From: Legionella sp.
GTDB taxonomy: Bacteria > Pseudomonadota > Gammaproteobacteria > Legionellales > Legionellaceae
DNA: 64,000 nucleotides
NCBI GenBank assembly: GCA_017306715.1
Contig: JAFKHV010000012.1
Coordinates: forward strand, 28,568 to 92,567
Reading direction: 5' to 3'
Shown: in pieces, positions 55,630 through 63,996 of the stretch
Numbering within the stretch: the first letter of the stretch is position 1
Layout of the letters: every line of letters begins with the position of its first letter
Program-made: the position numbers and the translations under genes
Notes under the pieces: generated by a model
Databases searched by the model: none
Told to the model about the DNA's origin: nothing
Seen by the model: the letters and a program-made list of their open reading frames with translations, nothing else

Positions 55630-56046
55630 ATGAGTAGAGAAAAATTTCCAAGCAGAGGTGGTGGTATCCAGGGCCGGGATCCTGCTCGAACTGGACATAC
55701 CACTTTTTTGATCGAGGAAACAAAACAAATGGAGCGTAATCGCCGGATGATGGAGCAAGATGGAGAACGTCGTCTTGCACGAGTTCATGCGCGTGAGCAT
55801 GCCGTGGCCGAAACCCAAGCCGGTGATGTGCTTGAAAGCACCGTTGATAATGGTCTTTTGCAACATCCTGAAATAAACAATCAACATTTTGATGGTATGG
55901 ATCCTACAGTGAATCCTGCACCAAATTATGGTGGTGAGAAAAAAACTAAGTATGAAAATGAGCGCCGAACTCAGGAACAGGAAAAACAGCTTCGCTTAGG
56001 GAACATGCCTCGCTTTAATAATAGCCCAAGACCTAAAGGACCTTAG
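55630..56046 (+). CDS. Small hydrophilic, probably disordered protein upstream of the second ankyrin gene
   Basis: A 138-residue protein with no hydrophobic segment. It is rich in Arg, Glu, Gln and Asn, and both ends look disordered (SRGGGIQGRDPARTG at the start, FNNSPRPKGP at the end). A middle stretch (about 35-62) could form one helix. I recognise no family. Its stop is two bases before the ATG of the ankyrin protein, so the two are almost certainly made together. It may be an effector, an adaptor or a partner of the ankyrin protein; nothing in the sequence decides. Confidence 0.6.
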   Translation: MSREKFPSRGGGIQGRDPARTGHTTFLIEETKQMERNRRMMEQDGERRLARVHAREHAVAETQAGDVLESTVDNGLLQHPEINNQHFDGMDPTVNPAPNYGGEKKTKYENERRTQEQEKQLRLGNMPRFNNSPRPKGP

Positions 56047-56048
56047 GG

Positions 56049-57449
56049 ATGACGATTGCCCAGGATATAATTCAACGAATCATGCCTGATTTTGATGCTT
56101 ATCTGCGCGCCGGAGATTCCTTGGATGATATTGATGAGTATGGATTTACGCCGCTAATCGAAGCAGTAATTACGCAACAGATCCATATCGCCGAGCAACT
56201 ACTGGCGCGTAAAGTTGCAATTAATAAAACCGATATTTCGGGGCGTACCGCTTTGCACTGGGCAGTTCATTACAATGATGTGGAGATGTCGCGATTGCTG
56301 CTCAAGCACGGTGCTGATGCAAATGCCTATGAGCCCTCAGGTTTATCAGTATTAGTGTATCCGGTTTTACGTGGTCATAATGCACTCAAGCAATTACTTT
56401 ATCAAAATGGGGCGAAACTTGATTTTGCTGTGGATTTTATTAATGGAAAACTTATAGGCCATCGTTTTGAACTTCAGGGAGATGTTGATATTGTAAACGC
56501 GGCGGGAGAATACGTAGAGCTCGATTATGAAGGCTTTATGTTGGAATTTACCGTTAATATTTTACGAGATTCGTTGCGACGATTCATTAGTAGTTATTCA
56601 ACACGTCACCTGCGCGAACATTTTCCATATTTACACCCTATTATGGATAGTTTGCGAGATGCTGCACAGTTGTTGCAACTTCAGTATCAACCACAACTGA
56701 CACAAGAACATCATCTGCAAATTCAGAAAATTATGAATTCTCCTCTGCTCATACTACCTGCGGCAAGTCGTGGCCATGCTTTAGGCTTCGTTAAGTGGGG
56801 AAATGTATGGGCTAAAATAGATCGTGGAGAAAATAGTTTAAAAGAAGGCACAGTTAATATCTATCAAATTACCCAACCTGAAGCATTTAACTTGCAATTT
56901 ATATTACAGTTTCTATTTAAAAAACAACCACGAAATTTCTTTCATGAGCGTATCAATGCAATTTTAGGTTTGAAATTAGTAACCCGTATGGCAATTAGTT
57001 CACAAATAAGTGGCAATTGCTCTTGGGCGAATATTCAAGCAATAATTCCGGTGGCTTATGCCTTACAAAACATGGATAAAATAGGTTCATTCACCGATGA
57101 GCCTGCTTTATCGGTTTACCACCAATGGGTGGAGTGGGATAAAGATAGGGCCCTGGATGAGAGTATTCAACGTTTTTATCTAGCTGATTACAAACGTAAA
57201 GCATCAATTGCTGCGATATTGGGTGGAATATTGTTTCAAACCTGTGATAATCGCAATTTAAAACATCTCGAGCGCGCAGAAAAGATTCTTCATATTTTAA
57301 CTTTAAATGATTATGAATATATTTTGCATAGTTATTTGGAAGAATATTGCGTCAAAAGACTTACTCGTAAAGGGAATAACCTGCTTAAGATCCTCGATGA
57401 CTGTGGTATTAATCCCGGAATTGGGGTAAATCCGGTAGCGACCGATTAA
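56049..57449 (+). CDS. Ankyrin-repeat protein with His-Asp-Cys pattern (AnkH/LegA3-like, candidate Dot/Icm effector)
   Basis: A 466-residue protein. Three to four ankyrin repeats occupy about residues 28-125 (YGFTPLIEAV, GRTALHWAVHYND, LLLKHGADANA). The C-terminal domain has RGHALGFVKWGNVWAKIDRG (His243, Asp258) and ISGNCSWANIQ (Cys324), a His-Asp-Cys order as in YopJ-like or papain-like cysteine enzymes, with Gln319 as possible oxyanion residue. From memory this resembles the conserved Legionella core effector AnkH/LegA3, and its place after asd may match too; neither was checked. It follows the small hydrophilic gene by two bases. Enzymatic activity is inference. Confidence 0.68.
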   Translation: MTIAQDIIQRIMPDFDAYLRAGDSLDDIDEYGFTPLIEAVITQQIHIAEQLLARKVAINKTDISGRTALHWAVHYNDVEMSRLLLKHGADANAYEPSGLSVLVYPVLRGHNALKQLLYQNGAKLDFAVDFINGKLIGHRFELQGDVDIVNAAGEYVELDYEGFMLEFTVNILRDSLRRFISSYSTRHLREHFPYLHPIMDSLRDAAQLLQLQYQPQLTQEHHLQIQKIMNSPLLILPAASRGHALGFVKWGNVWAKIDRGENSLKEGTVNIYQITQPEAFNLQFILQFLFKKQPRNFFHERINAILGLKLVTRMAISSQISGNCSWANIQAIIPVAYALQNMDKIGSFTDEPALSVYHQWVEWDKDRALDESIQRFYLADYKRKASIAAILGGILFQTCDNRNLKHLERAEKILHILTLNDYEYILHSYLEEYCVKRLTRKGNNLLKILDDCGINPGIGVNPVATD

Positions 57450-57491
57450 ATCTTACCCTCACGACATAGAGTAAATCATTAAGAAAATTAC

Positions 57492-57521
57492 TTGAGTCCT
57501 ATTCCCCAACTCATCTATACT
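57492..57521 (+). promoter_or_regulatory. Probable promoter of the DUF1328 gene
   Basis: TTGAGT (57492-57497) and TATACT (57516-57521) are separated by 18 bases and lie about 40 bases before the gene start. Confidence 0.5.
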
Positions 57522-57559
57522 AACGATGGGCAGTACGTGGATTATAAAAGGAGAAATCT

Positions 57560-57742
57560 ATGTTACAGTGGGCGGTCATATTCTTGGTTATTGCAATCGT
57601 TGCGGGCTTGTTTGGGTTTCGTGGGGTAGCTTCAACTGCTACCAGCATAGCCAAAGTGTTATTCTTTTTGTTTATTGTTATTTTCTTGGTGTTTCTCATT
57701 ATGAGTCTTTTGGGGCAACCCACACCAGTAGTACCAACATAG
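57560..57742 (+). CDS. DUF1328 small membrane protein (YtjA-like)
   Basis: A 60-residue protein made of two hydrophobic segments with a short loop, matching the DUF1328/YtjA family ([20 protein letters not shown] is its hallmark). The function is unknown; these small proteins are common in proteobacteria and often stress-related. The start follows AAGGAG. A frame that begins at 57526 in another register is a shadow. Confidence 0.88.
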   Translation: MLQWAVIFLVIAIVAGLFGFRGVASTATSIAKVLFFLFIVIFLVFLIMSLLGQPTPVVPT

Positions 57743-57756
57743 ATATAATCAATTCG

Positions 57757-57779
57757 AGCCAGGAGCATAGCTCCTGGCT
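57757..57779. terminator. Hairpin between the DUF1328 gene and the alcohol dehydrogenase gene
   Basis: A perfect 10-base stem (AGCCAGGAGC / GCTCCTGGCT) with an ATA loop lies between two convergent genes. It has no T-run on either side, so it is only a possible bidirectional terminator. Confidence 0.5.
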
Positions 57780-57791
57780 ATCAGAGTAAGT

Positions 57792-58835
57792 CTACAACGT
57801 AGCCAAATCAATCACGAAACGATATTTAACATCACTTTTCAGTACACGCTCATATGCTTTATTGACCTGATCTACCGAAATTAATTCAATATCAGATACC
57901 AGATTATGTTCGCCGCAAAAATCAAGCATTTCTTGAGTTTCTTTGATACCCCCAATTAATGACCCGGCGAGGCTGCGTCGTCCAAAAATAAGTGATGAAG
58001 CATGTAAAGGAACTTCTTCTGCGGGGACGCCAACGACGACCATCGCCCCATCTCTTTTTAAGAGATTTATATATTGATTCCAATCTATTTTGGCAGACAC
58101 AGTACAAATAATTAAATCAAAATGATTTGCGAGTTGAGAAAAAATTTTCTCATCAGCTGTTGCATAGAAGTGGTCAGCTCCTAAACGTTTTGCATCCGCT
58201 TCTTTATGGATAGAATGACTTAACACACTGACGTCAGCACCCATAGCATGAGCGAGTTTTACGCCCATATGACCCAAGCCACCTAAACCCAGAATAGCCA
58301 CACGTGTTCCAGGTTTCACATTCCAGTGTCGTAAAGGGGAGTAGAGCGTAATACCTGCACAAAGCAAAGGCGCTGCGGCATCCAGAGGCAAATTATCGGG
58401 GATACGGAGCACGTAATGCTCATCAACAACGATTTTGTCGGAATAACCGCCTTGAGTTAACTCTTTACCATCCCGAGTGCGACCATTGTAGGTCATTGTC
58501 GCCCCTTCTTCACAAAATTGTTCTAAATGCTCGGCACAACTTGAACATTTTCGGCATGAATCCACCATACACCCCACGCCTACTTTATCGCCCTTTTTGA
58601 AATGAGAAACTTGGGCACCGACATCGGTTATAACACCAACAATTTCATGACCAGGAACCATGGGAAATAACGAACCGCCCCACTCGTCCTGAACTTGGTG
58701 TATATCCGAATGACATATTCCGCAGTATTTGATATCGATAAGAACATCGTGAGGTTCTAAATCACGACGATGAAACGAAAATGGTTCTAACGGGCTTTTA
58801 GCATGATTAGCTGCATATCCTTTGACCGGGATCAT
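57792..58835 (-). CDS. Zinc-dependent NAD(P) alcohol dehydrogenase (cinnamyl-ADH/YahK type)
   Basis: A 347-residue medium-chain dehydrogenase. The catalytic zinc site CGICHSD and the GHE motif are present, as are the structural zinc cysteines (CRKCSSC...C) and the dinucleotide motif GLGGLGHMG. It probably reduces aldehydes with NADPH. The start MIPVKGYA at 58835 has GGAGAG just upstream; the longer frame to 58892 adds a hydrophobic leader without a ribosome site. It is a single minus-strand gene. Confidence 0.88.
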   Translation of the reverse strand: MIPVKGYAANHAKSPLEPFSFHRRDLEPHDVLIDIKYCGICHSDIHQVQDEWGGSLFPMVPGHEIVGVITDVGAQVSHFKKGDKVGVGCMVDSCRKCSSCAEHLEQFCEEGATMTYNGRTRDGKELTQGGYSDKIVVDEHYVLRIPDNLPLDAAAPLLCAGITLYSPLRHWNVKPGTRVAILGLGGLGHMGVKLAHAMGADVSVLSHSIHKEADAKRLGADHFYATADEKIFSQLANHFDLIICTVSAKIDWNQYINLLKRDGAMVVVGVPAEEVPLHASSLIFGRRSLAGSLIGGIKETQEMLDFCGEHNLVSDIELISVDQVNKAYERVLKSDVKYRFVIDLATL

Positions 58836-58910
58836 TATTCTCTCCATAGATTTGGTTAGTAATAAAATAGGTGTAATGAACGTATAAATCAAGTTAAAGA
58901 ATTCATGTAT

Positions 58911-58935
58911 AAAAAAGGGCTCATCAGAGCCCTTT
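58911..58935 (-). terminator. rne: Rho-independent terminator of the RNase E gene
   Basis: On the minus strand a perfect 9-base stem (AAAGGGCTC / GAGCCCTTT) with a 4-base loop runs into a T stretch. It begins about 15 bases after the stop at 58950. Confidence 0.85.
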
Positions 58936-58949
58936 GGAGGAGAGGTTAT

Positions 58950-60902
58950 TTATTCTTTAGCAGCCGATTCTTTTCTTCTCGTCTGATCCACTCGATTGCC
59001 CGCATTGCGTGAGTTTTGTGAATTAGAATTTTGCGGTTTACGTCGATTTTGTTGGTTTTGATTCGTTGCTGCAGCGTTTGGATTGTTTGCATTGTTGCGC
59101 GGATTACCGCCACTGCGTCGACGTCGATTGTTGGGTTTTCTCTCCGCATTCCCTGTATTACGCACCGTCTTAGGCATTTGCTCCACATTTGCTGGATTTT
59201 TTGTAACACGCTCAGGAGCTGGTGTGGTGTGTAGATGCCCTCCACCAAAAATACTTGACCATAAACGCTTGATAAAACTTGGCTGAATATTTTTTACCGG
59301 GTTTGATCCAGAGAATAATTTAACAGCAGGCTCATCATGCGCGGCTGCATCGAGGTCTTTACCAGTTACTTGCACTTCAGGCTGCTGAATTAAATTGTAA
59401 CTGGGCTTTTTGGTTTTACCCACATTATCTTCTTTCAAGCGCGTGATGGTGTACTGTGGTAAGTGCATGTAAGGATTAGCTATGATCACCACCGCAACAC
59501 TATGTCTTTTTTCGATATCCCGAATAAACGGTCTTTTCTCATTCATGATGAAGGTGGCCATCTCGGGTGGAAGCTGCACCTGTATTTCAGCGGTTTTTTC
59601 CTTTAACGCTTCTTCTTCGATAAGGCGGGTTATCGAGAGACCATGGGATTGAATATTGCGCACAGTACCCCGTCCTTCACAACGAGGACAAACTTCCTGT
59701 GCTGACTCACCCAGGGATAAGCGTAAACGTTGACGAGACATCTCAAGTAGGCCAAAGCGGGATATGCGTCCTACCTGAATTCTTGCGCGGTCAGCCTGTA
59801 ACGCCTCTTTCAGTCTATTTTCCACTTCACGCTGATTTTTACTCGAACCCATATCAATGAAATCAATGACAACTAATCCCCCCAAATCACGGAGTCGCAA
59901 TTGACGAGCAATTTCATCTGCTGCTTCTAAATTGGTATTAAAAGCAGTTGCTTCGATATCTGCACCACTGGTTGCCTTAGCTGAGTTTACATCTATGGAT
60001 ACTAGGGCTTCGGTGCGATCAATAACCAGTGCACCACCAGAGGGGAGCATAACCTGACGTTGATAAGCGGTTTCAATTTGACTTTCAATTTGATAAAAAT
60101 TAAAGAGGGGAACACTGCTGTTATACAACATTAAGTTAGGTAAAAATTCAGGTTTTACACGCTCGATGTATTGTTTCGCTTTGATATAAGAAACATGATC
60201 ATCGATAATTATTTCACTGATGGATTTACGTAAATTATCCCGAATAGAGCGAATAATGACGTCGCCTTCTTGATGAATAAGGCATGGAGCGAGCTCGTTA
60301 TGATAAGCTTGTTTAATGGATTGCCATTGATTACAAAGCATATCCAAATCGTCTTGTAGCTCCTCCTGGCTTTTACCTACCCCAGCTGTACGAATAATCA
60401 ATCCCATATCTTCAGGTAAGGTTAGCGCATTTAGAGTTTCTCTTAATTCATCACGCTCGTCACCCTCAATGCGACGAGAAATTCCCCCCGAGCGGGGGTT
60501 ATTAGGCATAAGAACCAAATAGCATCCAGCAAGGGTAATGAACGTGGTCAAAGCTGCGCCTTTATTTCCACGTTCTTCTTTATCCACCTGGACTAATAAT
60601 TCTTGGCCTTCACGAATCAAAGCAGTAATTGGCGGCTTCTCATCGCCAAAGTCTTCTAGGGATTTGTTGAGATATTCGGGAGCAATTTCTTTAAGTGGTA
60701 AAAAACCTTGGCGTTTCGAGCCATATTCAACAAAAACTGCGTCCAAACTTGGTTCGCGCCGGGTTACCGTCGCTTTATAAATATTCCCTTTCTTTTTGAC
60801 TTCTCCGGGACATTCGATATCAAGATCGAATAAATAATTATTTTTGATGAGTGCGACACGAACTTCTTCAGTCTGTGTGGCATTAATTAACATTTTTTCC
60901 AT
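58950..60902 (-). CDS. rne: Ribonuclease E (short form)
   Basis: A 650-residue RNase E/G. The N-terminal catalytic half has the S1-like domain (about 40-120), the catalytic SIDVNSA (Asp304) and VVIDFID (Asp347), and the zinc-link CPRC (Cys405, Cys408). Residues from about 520 are a variable tail ending in an Arg/Asn-rich stretch (NRRRRSGGNPRNN). E. coli RNase E is much longer, so the scaffold region for a degradosome is reduced here; RNase G would stop near residue 490. It starts mRNA decay and matures rRNA and tRNA. A long leader precedes it. Confidence 0.92.
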   Translation of the reverse strand: MEKMLINATQTEEVRVALIKNNYLFDLDIECPGEVKKKGNIYKATVTRREPSLDAVFVEYGSKRQGFLPLKEIAPEYLNKSLEDFGDEKPPITALIREGQELLVQVDKEERGNKGAALTTFITLAGCYLVLMPNNPRSGGISRRIEGDERDELRETLNALTLPEDMGLIIRTAGVGKSQEELQDDLDMLCNQWQSIKQAYHNELAPCLIHQEGDVIIRSIRDNLRKSISEIIIDDHVSYIKAKQYIERVKPEFLPNLMLYNSSVPLFNFYQIESQIETAYQRQVMLPSGGALVIDRTEALVSIDVNSAKATSGADIEATAFNTNLEAADEIARQLRLRDLGGLVVIDFIDMGSSKNQREVENRLKEALQADRARIQVGRISRFGLLEMSRQRLRLSLGESAQEVCPRCEGRGTVRNIQSHGLSITRLIEEEALKEKTAEIQVQLPPEMATFIMNEKRPFIRDIEKRHSVAVVIIANPYMHLPQYTITRLKEDNVGKTKKPSYNLIQQPEVQVTGKDLDAAAHDEPAVKLFSGSNPVKNIQPSFIKRLWSSIFGGGHLHTTPAPERVTKNPANVEQMPKTVRNTGNAERKPNNRRRRSGGNPRNNANNPNAAATNQNQQNRRKPQNSNSQNSRNAGNRVDQTRRKESAAKE

Positions 60903-61428
60903 TCATTACCCCATACTAGGGCGCTTCACCAAGCAGTGATAGTGTAAGGCTCATAATCTTAGAGGTTCAGAATTGAACAGTAAGTTCTTTGATCTTTAAG
61001 CGAAACCATAGCCTTGTGGACAGACCTTACGCATGTTCCCTGAACAATGAGCGGTGCATACTGGAAAATATACTTGATACGAATTAGGCAGGTTGAAAGG
61101 ATTCGTGCGAAAATCCTGAGTTCATTCGTAGTGGATATAGAGCATGTCTGGCATGCGTAGGTATCTGTCGAGTACGTGATCAATTTTTCTCTGGCATTTG
61201 GTTCGCTTCCTTATATCATGTCTGGGGAAGCGCAATTTTTTAATAACTAATCAAACTCTGTAACCAATCTTGTTCATTCTACACGGTGATGGCAGATTCA
61301 AGGGTCCAGACTTCAAAAAGTTACACTTTTCTAATCATTATGCGTTATAATTCTTTGCATGATACATATTCTCATGCTGTTGGCGATCATATCAAAAAAA
61401 TCCCGCCCAGAAAACAGGTTTGGTAATA
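60903..61428. other. Long divergent intergenic region: rne leader and rluC promoter
   Basis: About 525 bases with no convincing gene. On the minus strand it should contain the rne 5' leader, which in E. coli is long and binds RNase E for self-control. A short inverted repeat (GTTCA / TGAAC, 60965-60978) lies near the rne start. On the right is a -10 element for rluC. Short frames here look like chance. Confidence 0.5.
61321..61351 (+). promoter_or_regulatory. rluC: Probable rluC promoter
   Basis: A consensus TATAAT at 61346-61351 has TTACAC at 61321-61326. The spacing of 19 bases is long, so the -10 carries most of the weight. Confidence 0.45.
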
Positions 61429-62385
61429 ATGAGTGAAGTAAGTTACAAAGAAATAAACCACGATGAAGAAGGGCAGCGTCTTGATAACTATCTATTGCGT
61501 ATTCTCAAAGGTGTTCCTAAAAGCCATATATACCGGATAATCCGTGGTGGTGAGGTCCGTGTTAACAAGAAACGTGCGGCTGTGGGGCAGAAACTCAATG
61601 CAGGCGATATTATTCGTATTCCTCCTGTGCGTGTAGCTGAAACTCGCTCTGTTTTTGTCGGTGATGAATTAAACGCCCGCCTACAAGCCAGTGTGCTCTA
61701 TGAAGACGAGCGTTTTTTGGTAATTAATAAACCTGCGGGAATAGCGGTGCATGGTGGTAGTGGCTTGAGTCTGGGTGTAATCGAGGCACTACGTAAAATA
61801 CGACAAGATTTAAGCTACCTGGAGCTTGTCCATCGCCTAGATCGCGATACCTCGGGCTGCCTACTTTTAGCTAAAAAAAGAAGTGCTTTGAGGGCGATAC
61901 ATGCTTTATTCGAAGAACGAGCCGTACAAAAAGTTTATTGGACAATAGCCTCTGGGCATTGGGAACATGCCAAAAAATTAACGGTTCGAGCTGCCTTGGA
62001 AAAAAATATCTTAAAGTCTGGTGAACGAATAGTCTCTGTACATGAGCAGGGTAAGGCTTCGGAAACCTCGTTTAAACTTTTAGAGAATTATCAAGAGGCT
62101 TGCTGGCTTGAAGCATCACCCAAAACCGGTCGCACGCATCAAATTCGGGTTCATTGTGCACATTTGGGACACCCGATTATTGGTGATGAAAAATACGGAG
62201 CACTTGCAGGAGTCGACATAGGAGTAGATAATCAATATTATCGTCTTTTTTTACATGCTCGAGCCCTTATGTTTGAGTTAAACGGAGAAAAGTTTAATTT
62301 TCAGGCGAATCCTGATGAAAAATTCTCTAATACACTAAAGCAATTGCGTGCAAGGAGCAAAGATATCGATGAGCAAACATTATGA
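61429..62385 (+). CDS. rluC: 23S rRNA pseudouridine synthase RluC
   Basis: A 318-residue enzyme with an N-terminal S4 RNA-binding domain (about 15-65) and the RluA-family catalytic motif HRLDRDTSG with Asp138. In E. coli RluC modifies positions 955, 2504 and 2580 of 23S rRNA. It lies opposite rne, as in many gammaproteobacteria including E. coli, which supports RluC rather than RluD. The ATG at 61429 is preferred to a TTG at 61420. It overlaps the following gene by 17 bases. Confidence 0.93.
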   Translation: MSEVSYKEINHDEEGQRLDNYLLRILKGVPKSHIYRIIRGGEVRVNKKRAAVGQKLNAGDIIRIPPVRVAETRSVFVGDELNARLQASVLYEDERFLVINKPAGIAVHGGSGLSLGVIEALRKIRQDLSYLELVHRLDRDTSGCLLLAKKRSALRAIHALFEERAVQKVYWTIASGHWEHAKKLTVRAALEKNILKSGERIVSVHEQGKASETSFKLLENYQEACWLEASPKTGRTHQIRVHCAHLGHPIIGDEKYGALAGVDIGVDNQYYRLFLHARALMFELNGEKFNFQANPDEKFSNTLKQLRARSKDIDEQTL

Positions 62386-63016
62386 TCTAATCGTATTTGA
62401 TTGGGAAGGTACAATTGTTGATACTTTGGGTGCTTTGTTCAACAGCGTAGCCCAAGAGAGTGTCGTAATGGGATTGAATCTTGACCCAGATAAACTTCGT
62501 AATTTTGTGGAGCTCGGCCTTGTTAATGCAGTCAAAAAGGCATATCCACAGTTAACTGAAGCGGAAAAGACTCAGTTAGTTCATGCGGTGCAAATGGCCA
62601 TGTATACCCGCTCATCAGAGATTTGGCTTATCCCTGGGGTGAGAGAGTGTATCGACAAGATTCATAGTGCGGGGGTGCAGATTGCAATCGCTACCAACAA
62701 GAGCCAATCGTCCCTATCACGTGCCCTGCAACATACTGGACTGGATAAATTGTTCAAGATTACCCGCTCTGCGGGTCAAGTTCCGCCCAAACCCTGCCCA
62801 CAAATGCTTGAAGAAATTATGGATGTGTTTAACGTCAAGGCACAAAAGACTTTGATGGTGGGTGATTCCCCAATCGACATGGAGATGGCGCACAGTATCA
62901 AAGTCGATGCTGTAGGTATGGATTTTTATCATCAAGAAGAGCATGCTTTAAAATTATCAGGCGCTCTTGAAGTCTTTGCTGATTATACGGCATTACAAAA
63001 GTATCTTAAATTGTAA
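62369..63016 (+). CDS. HAD-superfamily phosphatase (Gph-like)
   Basis: A 215-residue HAD hydrolase. Motif I is FDWEGTIVDT, with a Glu in place of the second Asp that many family phosphatases have; motif II is IATNKS and the late motif is MVGDSPIDMEMA. It resembles phosphoglycolate phosphatase and the HAD proteins often found next to rluC. The Asp-to-Glu change (DWE instead of DxD) may alter activity. The start at 62369 has AAGGAG 11 bases upstream; a GTG at 62348 is the other option. Confidence 0.82.
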   Translation: MSKHYDLIVFDWEGTIVDTLGALFNSVAQESVVMGLNLDPDKLRNFVELGLVNAVKKAYPQLTEAEKTQLVHAVQMAMYTRSSEIWLIPGVRECIDKIHSAGVQIAIATNKSQSSLSRALQHTGLDKLFKITRSAGQVPPKPCPQMLEEIMDVFNVKAQKTLMVGDSPIDMEMAHSIKVDAVGMDFYHQEEHALKLSGALEVFADYTALQKYLKL

Positions 63017-63067
63017 TTCTGCGACAGTGTTGATGAATGGTCGTAATAGCACGTAAAGGAGTAGGGG

Positions 63068-63631
63068 TTGAGTACAATTACTGGATTACCAAATTTATTA
63101 ACTTTATTACGTATCCTATTGATTCCAATACTGATCATTGTTTTTTATTTACCATTTAAATGGAGCTATGCCGCAAGTGCCTGTATTTTTGCAGCCGCTA
63201 GCATAACGGATTTACTGGATGGCTACTTGGCCAGAAAATGGAAAATGATGTCACCTTTCGGTGCCTTTTTGGACCCAGTAGCGGATAAACTTTTGGTTTC
63301 TACCAGTCTGTTGCTGTTGGTTGCCGCCAAAGAAATAGAATACATTACTATCCCTGCTATTGTTATCGTCGGCCGAGAGATAGTAATTTCGGCTTTGAGA
63401 GAATGGATGGCCGAGCTAGGCAAACGTACAAGTGTTGCTGTAGGTTATATCGGAAAAATTAAGACATTGTTACAAATGTCTGCTTTGGTTTTGCTATTAG
63501 CGTTTAATCCCACGTCTTCCTGGTGGGGTGCTTTTGGTTTTGTTTTACTATATGTGTCGGCTATTTTAACTATTTGGTCTATGGTTGTTTATCTCGTTGT
63601 CGCCTGGCCGGAGCTTAGTAAAAAAAATTAA
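63068..63631 (+). CDS. pgsA: CDP-diacylglycerol-glycerol-3-phosphate 3-phosphatidyltransferase
   Basis: A 187-residue membrane enzyme. The CDP-alcohol transferase signature DGxxAR-(8)-GxxxDxxxD is complete (DGYLARKWKMMSPFGAFLDPVAD), with four to five hydrophobic segments. It makes phosphatidylglycerol phosphate. The start is a TTG after AAAGGAG. Its end lies just before a tRNA cluster, an arrangement also known in other gammaproteobacteria. Confidence 0.93.
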   Translation: MSTITGLPNLLTLLRILLIPILIIVFYLPFKWSYAASACIFAAASITDLLDGYLARKWKMMSPFGAFLDPVADKLLVSTSLLLLVAAKEIEYITIPAIVIVGREIVISALREWMAELGKRTSVAVGYIGKIKTLLQMSALVLLLAFNPTSSWWGAFGFVLLYVSAILTIWSMVVYLVVAWPELSKKN

Positions 63632-63640
63632 ATTTTTTTA

Positions 63641-63668
63641 TTGACAGTGATACAAAAATCAGTAGAAT
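63641..63668 (+). promoter_or_regulatory. tRNA-Gly promoter
   Basis: A consensus TTGACA (63641-63646) and TAGAAT (63663-63668) are separated by 16 bases and stand 17 bases before the tRNA. A GC-rich discriminator (GCTCCCC) follows, typical of stringently controlled stable-RNA promoters. Confidence 0.75.
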
Positions 63669-63684
63669 GCTCCCCTGTAGCGAC

Positions 63685-63760
<76 letters not shown>

Positions 63761-63765
63761 AATTT

Positions 63766-63792
63766 AAGCGACGCTGAAGTCGCTTTTTTTTT
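63766..63792 (+). terminator. Rho-independent terminator between tRNA-Gly and tRNA-Cys
   Basis: Stem AAGCGAC / GTCGCTT with a 6-base loop and a run of nine T residues. It separates tRNA-Gly from the next two tRNAs. Confidence 0.88.
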
Positions 63793-63807
63793 AGAGCATG
63801 TAGTTGT

Positions 63808-63813
63808 TATACT
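63808..63813 (+). promoter_or_regulatory. -10 element upstream of tRNA-Cys and tRNA-Leu
   Basis: TATACT lies 14 bases before tRNA-Cys. The -35 position falls in the T-run of the terminator, so the match there is poor. Confidence 0.45.
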
Positions 63814-63827
63814 AGAGAGTGTTCTGA

Positions 63828-63901
63828 GGCTGTGTGGCAGAGTGGTCATGCAGCGGCCTGCAAAGCCGTGTACGCCGGTTCGATTCCGGCCTCAGCCTCC
63901 A
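63828..63901 (+). tRNA. tRNA-Cys (anticodon GCA)
   Basis: A 74-base tRNA with anticodon GCA in the loop CTGCAAA, T-arm GCCGG-TTCGATT-CCGGC, discriminator T and encoded CCA. The acceptor stem GGCTGTG / CTCAGCC has one T-T mismatch at the sixth pair. Otherwise the fold is standard. Confidence 0.95.
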
Positions 63902-63906
63902 TAAAT

Positions 63907-63996
63907 GCCCAGGTGGCGAAACAGGTAGACGCAAGGGACTTAAAATCCCTCGGGACTTATACTCCCGTGCCGGTTCGATTCCGGCCCTGGGCACCA
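63907..63996 (+). tRNA. tRNA-Leu (anticodon TAA)
   Basis: A 90-base class II tRNA with acceptor stem GCCCAGG / CCTGGGC, discriminator A and CCA. The anticodon loop is CTTAAAA, giving UAA, and a long variable arm (CGGGACTTATACTCCCG) is present as required for leucine. It lies five bases after tRNA-Cys. Confidence 0.97.

Noticed and set aside
60959..61183. 74-codon minus-strand frame in the rne leader
   Set aside because: No ribosome site, no recognisable motif, composition typical of non-coding DNA.
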